This document shows positions 34,476 through 42,254 of a stretch of 64,000 nt of DNA, in pieces. A program made the position numbers and the translations under genes. The stretch's first letter is position 1. Each line of letters begins with the position of its first letter. The notes beneath the pieces are model-generated. The model saw only the letters and a list, made by a program, of their open reading frames with translations, did not search any database and had not been told where the DNA came from. The DNA is from Microthrixaceae bacterium (GTDB taxonomy: Bacteria > Actinomycetota > Acidimicrobiia > Acidimicrobiales > Microtrichaceae): NCBI GenBank assembly GCA_023957995.1, contig JAMLGK010000009.1:1-64000 (forward strand), written 5' to 3'.

Positions 34476-35374
34476 TGCGCCAGTCGGAGGTCGTGGCACT
34501 GTGGCGGGAGCGGTTCGAGTCGGCTCTCGCTGATGCCGAGGTGCCCAGCGAGGACCAACTCGATGGTCGACCCGTGAACTCCGACGTGCGGATCCAGCAC
34601 ACGGTCGAACCGTGTGCGGTGGCCGCGTTCAGCAATCCCGGTGACCGCTTCGACGAGAACGGCGACTTCATCGAGAGCCCGGTGCTCGGGGCACGGGAGG
34701 TTGCGCTGTTGGCGCTGTGCCGGTTGCCGGCGGGAGGCGACCGTCGGTACCGCGCCCCCGACGCGGCGGAGCTGGTCGACGAGGTCCTGTCCGAGCCCTC
34801 CCAGCTCCGCCCATCGCTGAGCAGGTGGGTGCGCGAGGCCGACCGGGCGGCGCTGACCTGCATGGCCGCCAGGGCACGCGGGTGGTTCGTTGATGCACGC
34901 GCGATCGCCTCGCGGCACGGCGATCCCGACTGGCAGCCGCCGGTGCCGCTGCGTCACCTGGCGCCCGGTACCGGGGTGTCGCTCAAGGCACCGGTCGATG
35001 CCATCAGATCCGACGGCCGCTCCAAGCACCTGCTGGTCGTTCTGCCCTCACCGCGCGATCGCGACGACCGCGTGGCGCGTCGGATCGCCCTTCTCTGGGT
35101 GCTGCAGCGCGGCGAGGTGGTGAGCTCTGTGGTGTGCGGACACCGCAGCGCTCTGACCCGTCGTGGTTTCGCCGTGGATGACGACTTCCTGGCCCTGGCC
35201 TGCCAGGAGGCAGCGGCCGAGGTGGCCATGGCGCAGCGTCCGTCGCTCGCTGCGGTGTCGCCGGGAGTCCACTGTCGCTACTGCGACCTGCGCCCGGAGT
35301 GTCCCGAGGGGTCCGCCAGGGTCGAGTCTGTGGTCAGGCTTCCGTTCCCTTCGCGGAGCCCACGATGTAGATGA
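34472..35374 (+). CDS. Second iron-sulfur nuclease-like protein, catalytic motif degenerate
   Basis: 300 residues, overlapping the previous gene by four bases (ATGA). It shares the cysteine arrangement: a Cys in TVEPCAVAA near residue 48 and HCRYCDLRPEC (C-x2-C-x5-C, about 267-275). The region matching the active site keeps PVDAIRSDG but lacks an E-x-K, reading HLLVVLPSPRD instead. I infer a structural partner of the intact nuclease, as AddB pairs with AddA or as paralogous subunits do. The last 41 bases overlap the convergent thioesterase gene. Confidence 0.6.
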   Translation: MMRQSEVVALWRERFESALADAEVPSEDQLDGRPVNSDVRIQHTVEPCAVAAFSNPGDRFDENGDFIESPVLGAREVALLALCRLPAGGDRRYRAPDAAELVDEVLSEPSQLRPSLSRWVREADRAALTCMAARARGWFVDARAIASRHGDPDWQPPVPLRHLAPGTGVSLKAPVDAIRSDGRSKHLLVVLPSPRDRDDRVARRIALLWVLQRGEVVSSVVCGHRSALTRRGFAVDDDFLALACQEAAAEVAMAQRPSLAAVSPGVHCRYCDLRPECPEGSARVESVVRLPFPSRSPRCR

Positions 35375-35798
35375 GGTGACCGGTCGCGACCACGACCGAC
35401 GAAGCCGTCATCACCTCGACGTCGCAGAACACGACGCGCTTGCCGCGCCGGGTGACCCAGCCCTCGGCCACCAGGTCCTCCTTGCGAACCGGACCCAGGT
35501 AGCGGACCGACATCTCGATGGTCGAGAACGGTCTCGGCGTGCTGTAGGCCGTGCCGATCGCGGGTACGACGACGGTGTCGATGAGGGTGGCGATGGCGCC
35601 GCCGTGCATCAGGCCCTGGGGCTGGTTCAGTTCGGAGCGCCACGGGAGCCGCATCCGCGCGTAGTCGCGGCGCAGCTCCTCGACCTCGATGCCCACGAGT
35701 TGGGGGAAGTAGGCGGCGTCCTCCCACTTCAGGAAGCCCTCCCACTGTGACTTCACCGATTCCGGCAACAGGTCGAATCGTTCCGCACGTGGCGACAT
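35334..35798 (-). CDS. PaaI-type hot-dog thioesterase
   Basis: 154 residues, ATG 35798 (MSPRAERFDLLPESVK). LMHGGAIATLIDTVVVPAI is the hot-dog helix with HGG; RYLGPVRKEDLVAEGWVTRRGKRVVF is the following strand region. The family hydrolyses acyl-CoA thioesters. It is divergent from the fadA6-like gene with 85 bases between starts. This suggests a role in releasing CoA from pathway intermediates. The open frame running to 36956 is only a shadow of fadA6. Confidence 0.8.
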   Translation of the reverse strand: MSPRAERFDLLPESVKSQWEGFLKWEDAAYFPQLVGIEVEELRRDYARMRLPWRSELNQPQGLMHGGAIATLIDTVVVPAIGTAYSTPRPFSTIEMSVRYLGPVRKEDLVAEGWVTRRGKRVVFCDVEVMTASSVVVATGHLIYIVGSAKGTEA

Positions 35799-35847
35799 GG
35801 CCAACAGTGTGGCCGATGGCGGCCGGCTGTGCGGCCACGGGTAGCGT

Positions 35848-35868
35848 TCGGGGTGAAACGAACCCCGA
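35848..35868. promoter_or_regulatory. Inverted repeat upstream of the fadA6-like gene
   Basis: TCGGGGT (35848-35854) and ACCCCGA (35862-35868) are separated by seven bases. It lies 16 bases before ATG 35884 and could be an operator or a leader hairpin. It is unrelated to the TCTGACG palindrome. Confidence 0.3.
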
Positions 35869-35883
35869 CAGGAGCTGGAAACG

Positions 35884-37032
35884 ATGGCCGAGGCATTCAT
35901 CATCGACGCGGTACGGACCCCGGTTGGACGCAGGGGCGGCGGTCTCTCGGGCACCCATCCCGCCGATCTCGGCGCCCACTCGATCTCGGCGCTGGTGGAT
36001 CGCACCGGGATCGATCCGTCGGCCGTCGAAGATGTCGTGTTCGGTTGTGTGGACACCGTCGGGCCACAGGCGGGCGACATAGCCCGCACCTGCTGGCTGG
36101 CCGCCGGCATGCCCGAGGAGGTTCCCGGCACGACCATCGACCGGCAGTGCGGATCCTCGCAGCAGGCGGTGCACTTCGCGGCCCAGGCCGTGATGTCGGG
36201 CACGACCGATCTGGTCGTGGCAGGCGGGGTGCAGAACATGTCGGCCATCCCGATCTCGGCGGCGATGTTCGCAGGCCAGGAATACGGCTTCGATGATCCG
36301 TTCTCCGGTTCGAAGGGTTGGGAGAAGCGATACGGAACCCAGGAGGTGAACCAGTTCCGCGGCGCCGAGATGATCGCAGAGAACTGGGATCTGACGCGCG
36401 AGGAGATGGAGCAGTTCGCCGTCACCAGCCATGAGCGGGCGATCGCAGCTCGTGCCGAGGGCCGATTCGAGGCCGAGATCGAGCCGTTGGGTGATGTCAC
36501 TGCGGACGAGGGCCCGCGCGAGCCCGATCTCGACAAGATCCGTGGCCTCCAGCCGTTGGTCGAGGGCGGGCGTCTGACCGCCGCCCTGGCGTCACAGATC
36601 TCGGACGCCTCAGCAGCGATCCTCGTGGCATCAGAACAGGCGGTGAAGGACCACGGGCTCACCCCACGGGCGAGGATCCACCACATCTCGGTGAGGGGTG
36701 AGGATCCCATCCGGATGCTCTCGGCGCCCATCCCCGCCACGCGGTACGCACTCGACCGTGCCGGGATGTCGATGGACGACATCGATCTGGTGGAGATCAA
36801 CGAGGCCTTCGCGTCGGTGGTGATGGCGTGGGAGAAGGAGCTCGGGGTCGACCACGCCAAGGTGAACGTGAACGGTGGAGCCATCGCCCTGGGCCACCCC
36901 CTCGGAGCGACCGGTGCGCGCCTCATGACCACCCTGCTGCACGAGCTCGAGCGCACCGGCGGCCGCTATGGCCTGCAGACCATGTGCGAGGGCGGGGGCC
37001 AGGCGAACGTCACGATCATCGAGCGCCTGTAG
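35884..37032 (+). CDS. fadA6: FadA6-like thiolase of ring C/D catabolism
   Basis: 382 residues. The nucleophile is C89 in [32 protein letters not shown] and MCEGGGQAN hold the remaining catalytic His/Cys. Sequence (DRQCGSSQQAVHFAAQAVM, GLQPLVEGGRLTAALASQ, PIPATRYAL) is close to M. tuberculosis FadA6 (Rv3556c) as I remember it. FadA6 cleaves beta-ketoacyl-CoA after HIP ring opening. The C-terminal TIIERL plus stop is repeated downstream (24-bp array). Confidence 0.87.
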   Translation: MAEAFIIDAVRTPVGRRGGGLSGTHPADLGAHSISALVDRTGIDPSAVEDVVFGCVDTVGPQAGDIARTCWLAAGMPEEVPGTTIDRQCGSSQQAVHFAAQAVMSGTTDLVVAGGVQNMSAIPISAAMFAGQEYGFDDPFSGSKGWEKRYGTQEVNQFRGAEMIAENWDLTREEMEQFAVTSHERAIAARAEGRFEAEIEPLGDVTADEGPREPDLDKIRGLQPLVEGGRLTAALASQISDASAAILVASEQAVKDHGLTPRARIHHISVRGEDPIRMLSAPIPATRYALDRAGMSMDDIDLVEINEAFASVVMAWEKELGVDHAKVNVNGGAIALGHPLGATGARLMTTLLHELERTGGRYGLQTMCEGGGQANVTIIERL

Positions 37033-37078
37033 TTCACGATCATCGAGCGCCTGTAGTTCACGACCATCGAGCGCCTGT
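37011..37078 (+). repeat. Three 24-bp tandem copies of the fadA6 3' end
   Basis: Units at 37011-37034, 37035-37058 and 37059-37078 (truncated). Each begins CACGATCATCGAGCGCCTGT. The first copy is coding and contains the TAG stop at 37030-37032. The later copies are outside the gene but in the same frame, each with its own TAG or near-TAG. A single-base change (GATC to GACC) marks the third copy. Confidence 0.9.
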
Positions 37079-37159
37079 GGTGCGGGAGTTCGCAAGAGTG
37101 TTGAAGTAGCGGCGGGTTCTGCCGATGGACTCCATGTCGGACAGCAGACCTGGGGCACG

Positions 37160-37840
37160 ATGGCGGATCAACGGACAGACGGACTGGCAGAACCACACGA
37201 GGAAGCACCGGGATCGGGTGCCAAGCTCGTCTCGTTCGGATTCGTGATCGATGCGCGGTCACCCCGCGACGCAGACGAACTGTGCAGCCGGATCACCACC
37301 AGTGCTCCCGGTCGCGTGAGCGTGGAGCTCCTGGTTCTCGATGACCACCTGAACCCGCAGCGGCGGCAACTGGTGGACGTCATCGACGGCCATGGCGACA
37401 CCGTCCGCCTGGTCCCGCGGCCCTCCGGGGGTCAGTGCGAACGGCTCGATGCCGCCAGCCTGTCGTCCTGCAGCGAGTTCCTGGTGGTGTCGATCGGAAC
37501 CGATCCGCCGTTGGAGGGACTCTCCGAGGCATCCCGGGAGATGTTCACCGATGGCACCGACGTGGTCACCGTGGTCTCGTCGAGCAGTGTCGCTGATCCC
37601 ATCGCCGGCGAGCAGACCGACGACCGCGCCGACGAGGAGTGCAGCCGGCTCGCCGGACACCTCGGTCTCGGTGAGCCGACGCTTCCGGATCGGGTCGTGC
37701 TCATCCGCAGGTGGGTTGCGCGTTGGTTGTTCTCCGAGGTCGACCGCTCCGTGGATCCCCTCGACGAGGTGGCCGAGCGCGCGCGCCTGTTGGGTCTGAG
37801 GACCCTGGTGATGGACACCAGCGGGCTGCCCGTCTCCTGA
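37160..37840 (+). CDS. Hypothetical soluble protein
   Basis: 226 residues from ATG 37160. The N-terminal part has a glycosyltransferase-A-like rhythm (KLVSFGFVIDARSPRD, then VELLVLDDHLNPQR, then HGDTVRLVPRP), but there is no DxD motif. C-terminal region is helical with WVARWLFSEVD. I recognise no family. It sits between fadA6 and a KstR-box acyl-CoA dehydrogenase. Function is unknown. Confidence 0.5.
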   Translation: MADQRTDGLAEPHEEAPGSGAKLVSFGFVIDARSPRDADELCSRITTSAPGRVSVELLVLDDHLNPQRRQLVDVIDGHGDTVRLVPRPSGGQCERLDAASLSSCSEFLVVSIGTDPPLEGLSEASREMFTDGTDVVTVVSSSSVADPIAGEQTDDRADEECSRLAGHLGLGEPTLPDRVVLIRRWVARWLFSEVDRSVDPLDEVAERARLLGLRTLVMDTSGLPVS

Positions 37841-37864
37841 TCCGGGCCGGCCGGGGTGGCCAAT

Positions 37865-37878
37865 TGGAACACGTTCTA
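37865..37878. promoter_or_regulatory. KstR-type box (TnnAACnnGTTnnA)
   Basis: TGGAACACGTTCTA fits the KstR consensus TnnAACnnGTTnnA at all conserved positions. It lies 24 bases before GTG 37902. KstR is the TetR repressor of mycobacterial cholesterol catabolism. This suggests that a KstR homologue exists elsewhere in the genome. It differs from the TCTGACG palindrome. Confidence 0.7.
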
Positions 37879-37901
37879 CCTCGGCGGCCTACGATCCCGG
37901 A

Positions 37902-39131
37902 GTGGACTTCGAAGACACCCCCGAGCTCGCAGAGTTCCGCGCCGAGGTGCGCAAGTTCCTCGAGGAGCACGCTGAGCCCAAGCACGGTGACGATCGGGAC
38001 TGGTCCCGCAACGCCACCGCGACCGACCCTGCAGCGGCCGAGCAGTACCGCGTGCGCTGCGCCGAATGGCAGGCCCTGCTCTACCGCGAGGGTTGGGCCG
38101 GTCTGACCTGGCCCGAGGAGTTCGGCGGGCGCGGGTTGAGCCCGGCGCACCAGATCGTGTTCAACCAGGAACTCTCCGAGTTCGACGCGGCATCCGGATT
38201 CATCACCGCCTCCCAGGCGCTCGTGGGCCCGACGCTGATGAAGCACGGCACCCCGGCCCAACAGGAGAGATACCTGCCCAAGCTGCTCTCGGGTGAGGAG
38301 ATGTGGTGTCAGTTGTTCAGCGAACCCGGTGCCGGCTCGGACCTGGCGTCGCTGGCGACGCGGGCGGTGCTCGACGGAGACGAGTGGATAGTCAACGGCC
38401 AGAAGGTCTGGACCTCGAATGCCCATCACTCCGACTTCGGCATCCTGATCGCCCGCAGCGATCCCGACGTCCCCAAGCACAAGGGGATGACCTTCTTCAT
38501 CGTCGACATGCGCACTCCCGGGGTGGAGGTTCGCCCGCTGGTCCAGGCGCAGGGTGTGGCGCACTTCAACGAGGTGTTCTTCGATGATGTGAGGCTGCCC
38601 GTAGAGAACGTGGTCGGTGAGCCCGGTGAGGGTTGGCGGGTCGCACGCACGACCATGCGCTCCGAGAGCCAGATGATCTCCGGGGCGAGCCAGGCCACCG
38701 GCTACTACGCCGTTCTCTCGACCGCCCGGCGCACCGGCGCGGTCGCCGATCCGATCGTGCGCCAGGAACTGGCGAAGGTCTTCTCCAACGAACAGATCCT
38801 GCGCTGGATGGGCTGGCGCTCCCAGACCGCGGTGATGACCGGACGATACGAGTTGGCGCTCCACGGATCGCTGCTGAAGAACTTCTTCACGCGCGCCCTG
38901 AGCCACCGGGTCGAGCTCGCACTCGATCTCGAGGGTCCCGAGGGAATGCTGCAGGCCGAGGCGGAGGGCGAGGGGTTCTGGCAGTATCAGTGCCTCAACC
39001 AGTTCGCCTCACGAATCGGTGGTGGCACCGAAGAGGTGCATCGCAACAACCTGGGCGAACAGGTCCTGGGGCTACCCCGTGAACCCACCGACGACCGCGA
39101 GGTCCCATGGAGCGAGACGAGACGATCGTGA
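37902..39131 (+). CDS. Acyl-CoA dehydrogenase under a KstR-type box
   Basis: 409 residues from GTG 37902. LFSEPGAGSDLASLAT, NGQKVWTSNAH and the C-terminal IGGGTEEVHRNNLGEQVLGL are the family's key stretches. It is a full-length FAD subunit of the FadE26/FadE17-like type. In KstR regulons such enzymes dehydrogenate the sterol side chain. No partner subunit is adjacent. The stop overlaps the next SDR start by 25 bases. Confidence 0.82.
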   Translation: MDFEDTPELAEFRAEVRKFLEEHAEPKHGDDRDWSRNATATDPAAAEQYRVRCAEWQALLYREGWAGLTWPEEFGGRGLSPAHQIVFNQELSEFDAASGFITASQALVGPTLMKHGTPAQQERYLPKLLSGEEMWCQLFSEPGAGSDLASLATRAVLDGDEWIVNGQKVWTSNAHHSDFGILIARSDPDVPKHKGMTFFIVDMRTPGVEVRPLVQAQGVAHFNEVFFDDVRLPVENVVGEPGEGWRVARTTMRSESQMISGASQATGYYAVLSTARRTGAVADPIVRQELAKVFSNEQILRWMGWRSQTAVMTGRYELALHGSLLKNFFTRALSHRVELALDLEGPEGMLQAEAEGEGFWQYQCLNQFASRIGGGTEEVHRNNLGEQVLGLPREPTDDREVPWSETRRS

Positions 39132-40054
39132 ATGGTCCCCAGATCTCCGAGCACCCCGTGTCCGAGCACTCTGTGTCCGAGCACTCTGTGTCCGAGCACT
39201 CCGTGTCCGAGCCGGCGGAGTCCGCCCGCCCACCGGTACCCGGCGGGATGCTCCTCGGACGAACCGCCCTGGTCACCGGGATCGGTCCCGGAATGGGTCG
39301 CGACATAGCCCTCGGGCTCGCCGCGCAGGGAGCCGATGTCGCCCTCCTCGCCCGGTCGGACCGCATGGTGCCCGAGGTGGCCGCCGAGATCGAGGCCATG
39401 GGTCGCAGGGCAGTTCCACTTCAGGGCAGCATCACCTCTGCGGAGGATCGCGAGCGACTGGTCGGTGAGGTCGGCGAGGCCTTCGGTGGTTCGCTCGACA
39501 TCCTCGTGAACTCCGCGTTCCACGGCGGTGAGCACGTGCGCTTCGAGGACGCGGACCTGTCGCGGTGGCGCCGGCCGGTGGAGATCAACCACTTCGGCAC
39601 CCTCGAGTTCACCCAGGCCATGCTCCCGCTTCTCAAGGAGTCCGGAGCCTCCACCGGTGATGCCCGTGTCGTGATGATCAACACCATGTCGGTCCAGCAC
39701 ATCGAGGCGGCTGCCGGGTCCTACGCGGCTTCCAAGGCGGCGCTCGGTGCGGTGACCAAGACGCTCGCGCTCGAGCTGGGACAGTACGGAATCAGGGTCA
39801 ACGCCATCCACCCCGGCTACATCTGGGGCGACAGCGTGAAGATCTACTTCGAGTGGCAGGCGGCGGATCGTGGCGAGGACGTGCCGTGGCAGGAGATCTA
39901 TGCCGAGAGGGCAGCCGAGACCGCCCTCGGGTATCTGCCCCATTCCTCGGAGATCGCGGGCGCAGTGGTGTTCCTCGCCTCACCCCTGGCCAGCTGTGTC
40001 ACCGGGGTCGCAATACCGGTGAACGCCGGCCACTGGATGCCGCCGTCGGCCTGA
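39107..40054 (+). CDS. SDR oxidoreductase with repetitive N-terminal tail
   Basis: 315 residues. The SDR core starts at LLGRTALVTGIGPGMG (about 49-64), with Ser in NTMSVQH and YAASKAA. The first 46 residues are an unusual tail of SEHPV, SEHSV, SEHSV, SEHSV units encoded by a 15-bp repeat, absent from normal SDRs. ATG 39107 overlaps the upstream fadE by 25 bases; a start at the core's MLLGR would drop the tail. The substrate is unknown, but co-transcription with the KstR-box gene suggests a beta-hydroxyacyl or steroid alcohol. Confidence 0.75.
   Translation: MERDETIVNGPQISEHPVSEHSVSEHSVSEHSVSEPAESARPPVPGGMLLGRTALVTGIGPGMGRDIALGLAAQGADVALLARSDRMVPEVAAEIEAMGRRAVPLQGSITSAEDRERLVGEVGEAFGGSLDILVNSAFHGGEHVRFEDADLSRWRRPVEINHFGTLEFTQAMLPLLKESGASTGDARVVMINTMSVQHIEAAAGSYAASKAALGAVTKTLALELGQYGIRVNAIHPGYIWGDSVKIYFEWQAADRGEDVPWQEIYAERAAETALGYLPHSSEIAGAVVFLASPLASCVTGVAIPVNAGHWMPPSA
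39146..39205 (+). repeat. Four 15-bp tandem repeats encoding SEHSV
   Basis: Units at 39146-39160, 39161-39175, 39176-39190 and 39191-39205, consensus TCCGAGCACTCTGTG. The first and last differ by one or two bases. The units keep frame. They lie between the overlapping fadE end and the SDR core. Confidence 0.9.
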
Positions 40055-40071
40055 CGGGCACCCTGTACATG

Positions 40072-40155
40072 GGTCCGTTGTACAGAGGTCCGTTCTACAG
40101 AGGTCCGTTGTACAGAGGTCCGTTCTACAGAGGTCCGTTCTGCAGAGGTCCGTTC
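40072..40155. repeat. Tandem 15-bp repeats between convergent genes
   Basis: Five full copies plus a partial one, consensus GGTCCGTTNTACAGA, alternating GTT-G and GTT-C. They fill the gap between the SDR stop (40054) and the LapA-like stop (40160). TGTACA and CTACAG elements make local symmetry, but no simple terminator stem is formed. Confidence 0.9.
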
Positions 40156-40159
40156 GGGG

Positions 40160-40429
40160 TCAGTTCCGCAGTCTGGCCCTGGCCCGCCGGGAGCCCAACA
40201 GCATCCCGATGCCCATTCCGAGCAGCGCCGTGATCGTGAGGATCAGCCACAGGGGCATGGTCACCGACGTGACCACCAGCGACACGCTGGTCGGCCCGCT
40301 GTTGGCGGCGATGAGGATCACCAGCACCACGGCCACGACGGCGCCGAGAACCTGCTTGGAGCTGGGCCGGAAACCGGATGCCGGGTCTGGATCCTCCGCC
40401 ATGTGGTCGGAATCTCCCATACTGCGCAT
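40160..40429 (-). CDS. Small LapA-like (DUF1049) membrane protein
   Basis: 89 residues with two transmembrane helices (about 27-43 and 58-78) and a basic tail (GSRRARARLRN). IAANSGPTSVSLV and the following helix fit LapA-domain proteins, small inner-membrane proteins tied to envelope assembly in proteobacteria. Their role in actinobacteria is unknown. It is co-directional with the LLM gene, nine bases away. Confidence 0.6.
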   Translation of the reverse strand: MRSMGDSDHMAEDPDPASGFRPSSKQVLGAVVAVVLVILIAANSGPTSVSLVVTSVTMPLWLILTITALLGMGIGMLLGSRRARARLRN

Positions 40430-40438
40430 GGCTCGACT

Positions 40439-41278
40439 CTAACGAAGGTCGTTGACCAGCGCGGCCTGGCGGTCGAGTTCGGCCAGCACCACGTCCGCGG
40501 GGGCCGAGGGCAGCCGGAACACGCACTCGGTGACCCCGAGCGAGGCGAAGTGGTCGAGCTTCTCCGCGGTGGGGTGCGAACCGAACGGCACCACCCGGGC
40601 CGCTGCGGGATCCCGTCCTGCGTCCTCGAGCCTCCGTCGGTACTCCGGGATCGCGTCGGTCAACCCGCTGCCACCGATCGGAATCCAACCGTCGGCGTAC
40701 TCGACGAGTTGTGTCATGAGCTTCGGGCCGGCGCCGCCACCGAGGAGCACCGGAACGGGTACCTCGGGTTTGGGCCACGACCACGAGGGAGCCAGCTGGA
40801 AATGATCCCCCCGGTACGACGCCACCTCGTCGGTCCAGAGCGCCCTCATGGCCAGCATGTGGTCGCGTGACACAGCCCGACGCTCCGCGAAGTCCACACC
40901 GTGGGACTCGGCCTCGTCGCGGTTCCATCCGAATCCGATGCCCAGTTCGAAGCGGCCACCGGAGATGTTCTGCAGCGTGGCGACGGCCTTGGCCGTCACG
41001 ATCGGGTCCCTCTGGGCCGGAAGGAGCACTCCGGTGCCCAGGTGGATCCGCTCGGTCACCGCTGCTGCTGCGGCGAGTGCCACCAGTGGATCGACCGATC
41101 GCTTGTACTCCTCGGGTAGTTCGTCATCGCCCGTGGGTGGTGGTGTGACCCTGGACGTGGGGATGTGCGTGTGCTCGGGGATCCACACGGAGTCGAAGCC
41201 CCGTTGTTCGGCCGCCAGGGCCAACTCCGGAACGCCCATCGATACGTCTGTCGCGAACATCGTCACACCGAGTCTCAC
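40439..41278 (-). CDS. LLM-class F420-dependent oxidoreductase (TIGR03619/Rv2161c-like)
   Basis: 279 residues from GTG 41278 (VRLGVTMFATD), chosen because it matches the usual N-terminus; an upstream GTG at 41317 would crowd the operator. The barrel motifs are RGFDSVWIPEHTHIP, LGTGVLLPAQRDP, GGRFELGIGFGWNRDE and DGWIPIGGSG. This family uses F420 or flavin; substrate is unknown. It is divergent from the SDR at 41346 and shares palindrome site 3 with it. Confidence 0.78.
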   Translation of the reverse strand: MRLGVTMFATDVSMGVPELALAAEQRGFDSVWIPEHTHIPTSRVTPPPTGDDELPEEYKRSVDPLVALAAAAAVTERIHLGTGVLLPAQRDPIVTAKAVATLQNISGGRFELGIGFGWNRDEAESHGVDFAERRAVSRDHMLAMRALWTDEVASYRGDHFQLAPSWSWPKPEVPVPVLLGGGAGPKLMTQLVEYADGWIPIGGSGLTDAIPEYRRRLEDAGRDPAAARVVPFGSHPTAEKLDHFASLGVTECVFRLPSAPADVVLAELDRQAALVNDLR

Positions 41279-41320
41279 GATCTGGACGCTACCGGGTTCC
41301 GGGGCATGGTTTGCCACTGA

Positions 41321-41337
41321 TCTGACGGAGTGTCAGA
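41321..41337. promoter_or_regulatory. Palindromic operator, site 3 (one mismatch)
   Basis: TCTGACG-GAG-TGTCAGA, with one mismatch in the right arm (T for C). It is eight bases before ATG 41346 and 42 bases before GTG 41278, in the divergent gap of an F420-type gene and an SDR. Core spacing is the same as in sites 1, 2 and 4. Confidence 0.65.
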
Positions 41338-41345
41338 TTGGCGGG

Positions 41346-42251
41346 ATGGGAATCTGTGACGGACGTTCGGTGATAGTGACCGGTGCCGGTAGGGGACTCG
41401 GGCGCGCTCACGCACTCGCTCTCGCTGCGGCCGGTGCCTCGGTGGTCGTGAACGACCTGGGGGTTGCCCAGGACGGTTCGGATCCCTCCGATACCCCCGC
41501 CCAGCAGGTGGTCGATGAGATCGCGGCCGCGGGTGGTGCAGCGGTGGCGTCACAGCACGACGTGGCCGACTGGGCCGCAGCGGGGGAGATGGTGCAACTG
41601 GCGATCGACTCGTTCGGCGGACTCGACGCGGTGGTGAACAACGCGGGGATCGTGCGGGACCGCATGTTCGTCAACTCCGAGGAAGCCGAGTGGGAGGCGG
41701 TGTTGCGGGTGCACGTCATGGGTCACGCCGCTCCGTCGCGTCACGCCGCTGCCTACTGGCGGAGTCGGTCCAAGGCCGGCGAGTCCAACGACGCCCGGAT
41801 CATCAACACGTCCTCGGGTGCGGGACTGATGGGTTCGATTGCGCAGGCTGCCTACAGCGCGGCCAAGGGTGCAATCGCATCGATGACGCTCGTGCAGGCC
41901 GCCGAGTTGGGTCGCATCGGTGTCACCGCCAACGCCCTCGCTCCCGCTGCACGCACGCGGATGACCGAGGAGGCCTTTGCCGACATGATGGCGGACGTGG
42001 GCCCGGACGCCTTCGACGCCATGGACCCGGCCAACGTGTCGCCGCTGGTGGTGTGGCTCGCCTCACCTGACTCCGCAGGGGTGACAGGTCGGGTGTTCGA
42101 GGCAGAGGGTGGCATCGTGGGACTCGCCGAGGGATACCGACACGGGCCGCGTGTCGACAAGGGAGCGCGCTGGGAGCCGGCCGAACTCACCGCTGTGGTC
42201 GAGGGCCTCCTCGACGAGGCGACCGAACCGACGCCGGTCTACGGCACCTGA
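41346..42251 (+). CDS. SDR of the hydroxyacyl-CoA dehydrogenase (17-beta-HSD4-like) type
   Basis: 301 residues. TGAGRGLGRAHALALAAAGA and VVVNDLGVAQDG are the cofactor-binding strands of HSD17B4-like SDRs. NNAGIVRDRMF, Ser in NTSSGAGLMG, and YSAAKGA complete the catalytic set. The tail PVYGT matches family members next to steroid genes (compare Rv3548c, from memory). It likely oxidises a 3-hydroxyacyl-CoA. Palindrome site 3 lies directly upstream. Confidence 0.8.
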   Translation: MGICDGRSVIVTGAGRGLGRAHALALAAAGASVVVNDLGVAQDGSDPSDTPAQQVVDEIAAAGGAAVASQHDVADWAAAGEMVQLAIDSFGGLDAVVNNAGIVRDRMFVNSEEAEWEAVLRVHVMGHAAPSRHAAAYWRSRSKAGESNDARIINTSSGAGLMGSIAQAAYSAAKGAIASMTLVQAAELGRIGVTANALAPAARTRMTEEAFADMMADVGPDAFDAMDPANVSPLVVWLASPDSAGVTGRVFEAEGGIVGLAEGYRHGPRVDKGARWEPAELTAVVEGLLDEATEPTPVYGT

Positions 42252-42254
42252 ACA

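Noticed and set aside
31701..35374. A complete Dpd (7-deazaguanine in DNA) island
   Set aside because: No dpdA-like transglycosylase or other dpd gene is in the window. Only the preQ0 genes and nuclease-like genes support it, so I keep it as a hypothesis.
41279..41317. N-terminal extension of the LLM gene to GTG 41317
   Set aside because: The added residues are not conserved in the family and would crowd the palindrome; GTG 41278 gives the usual N-terminus.
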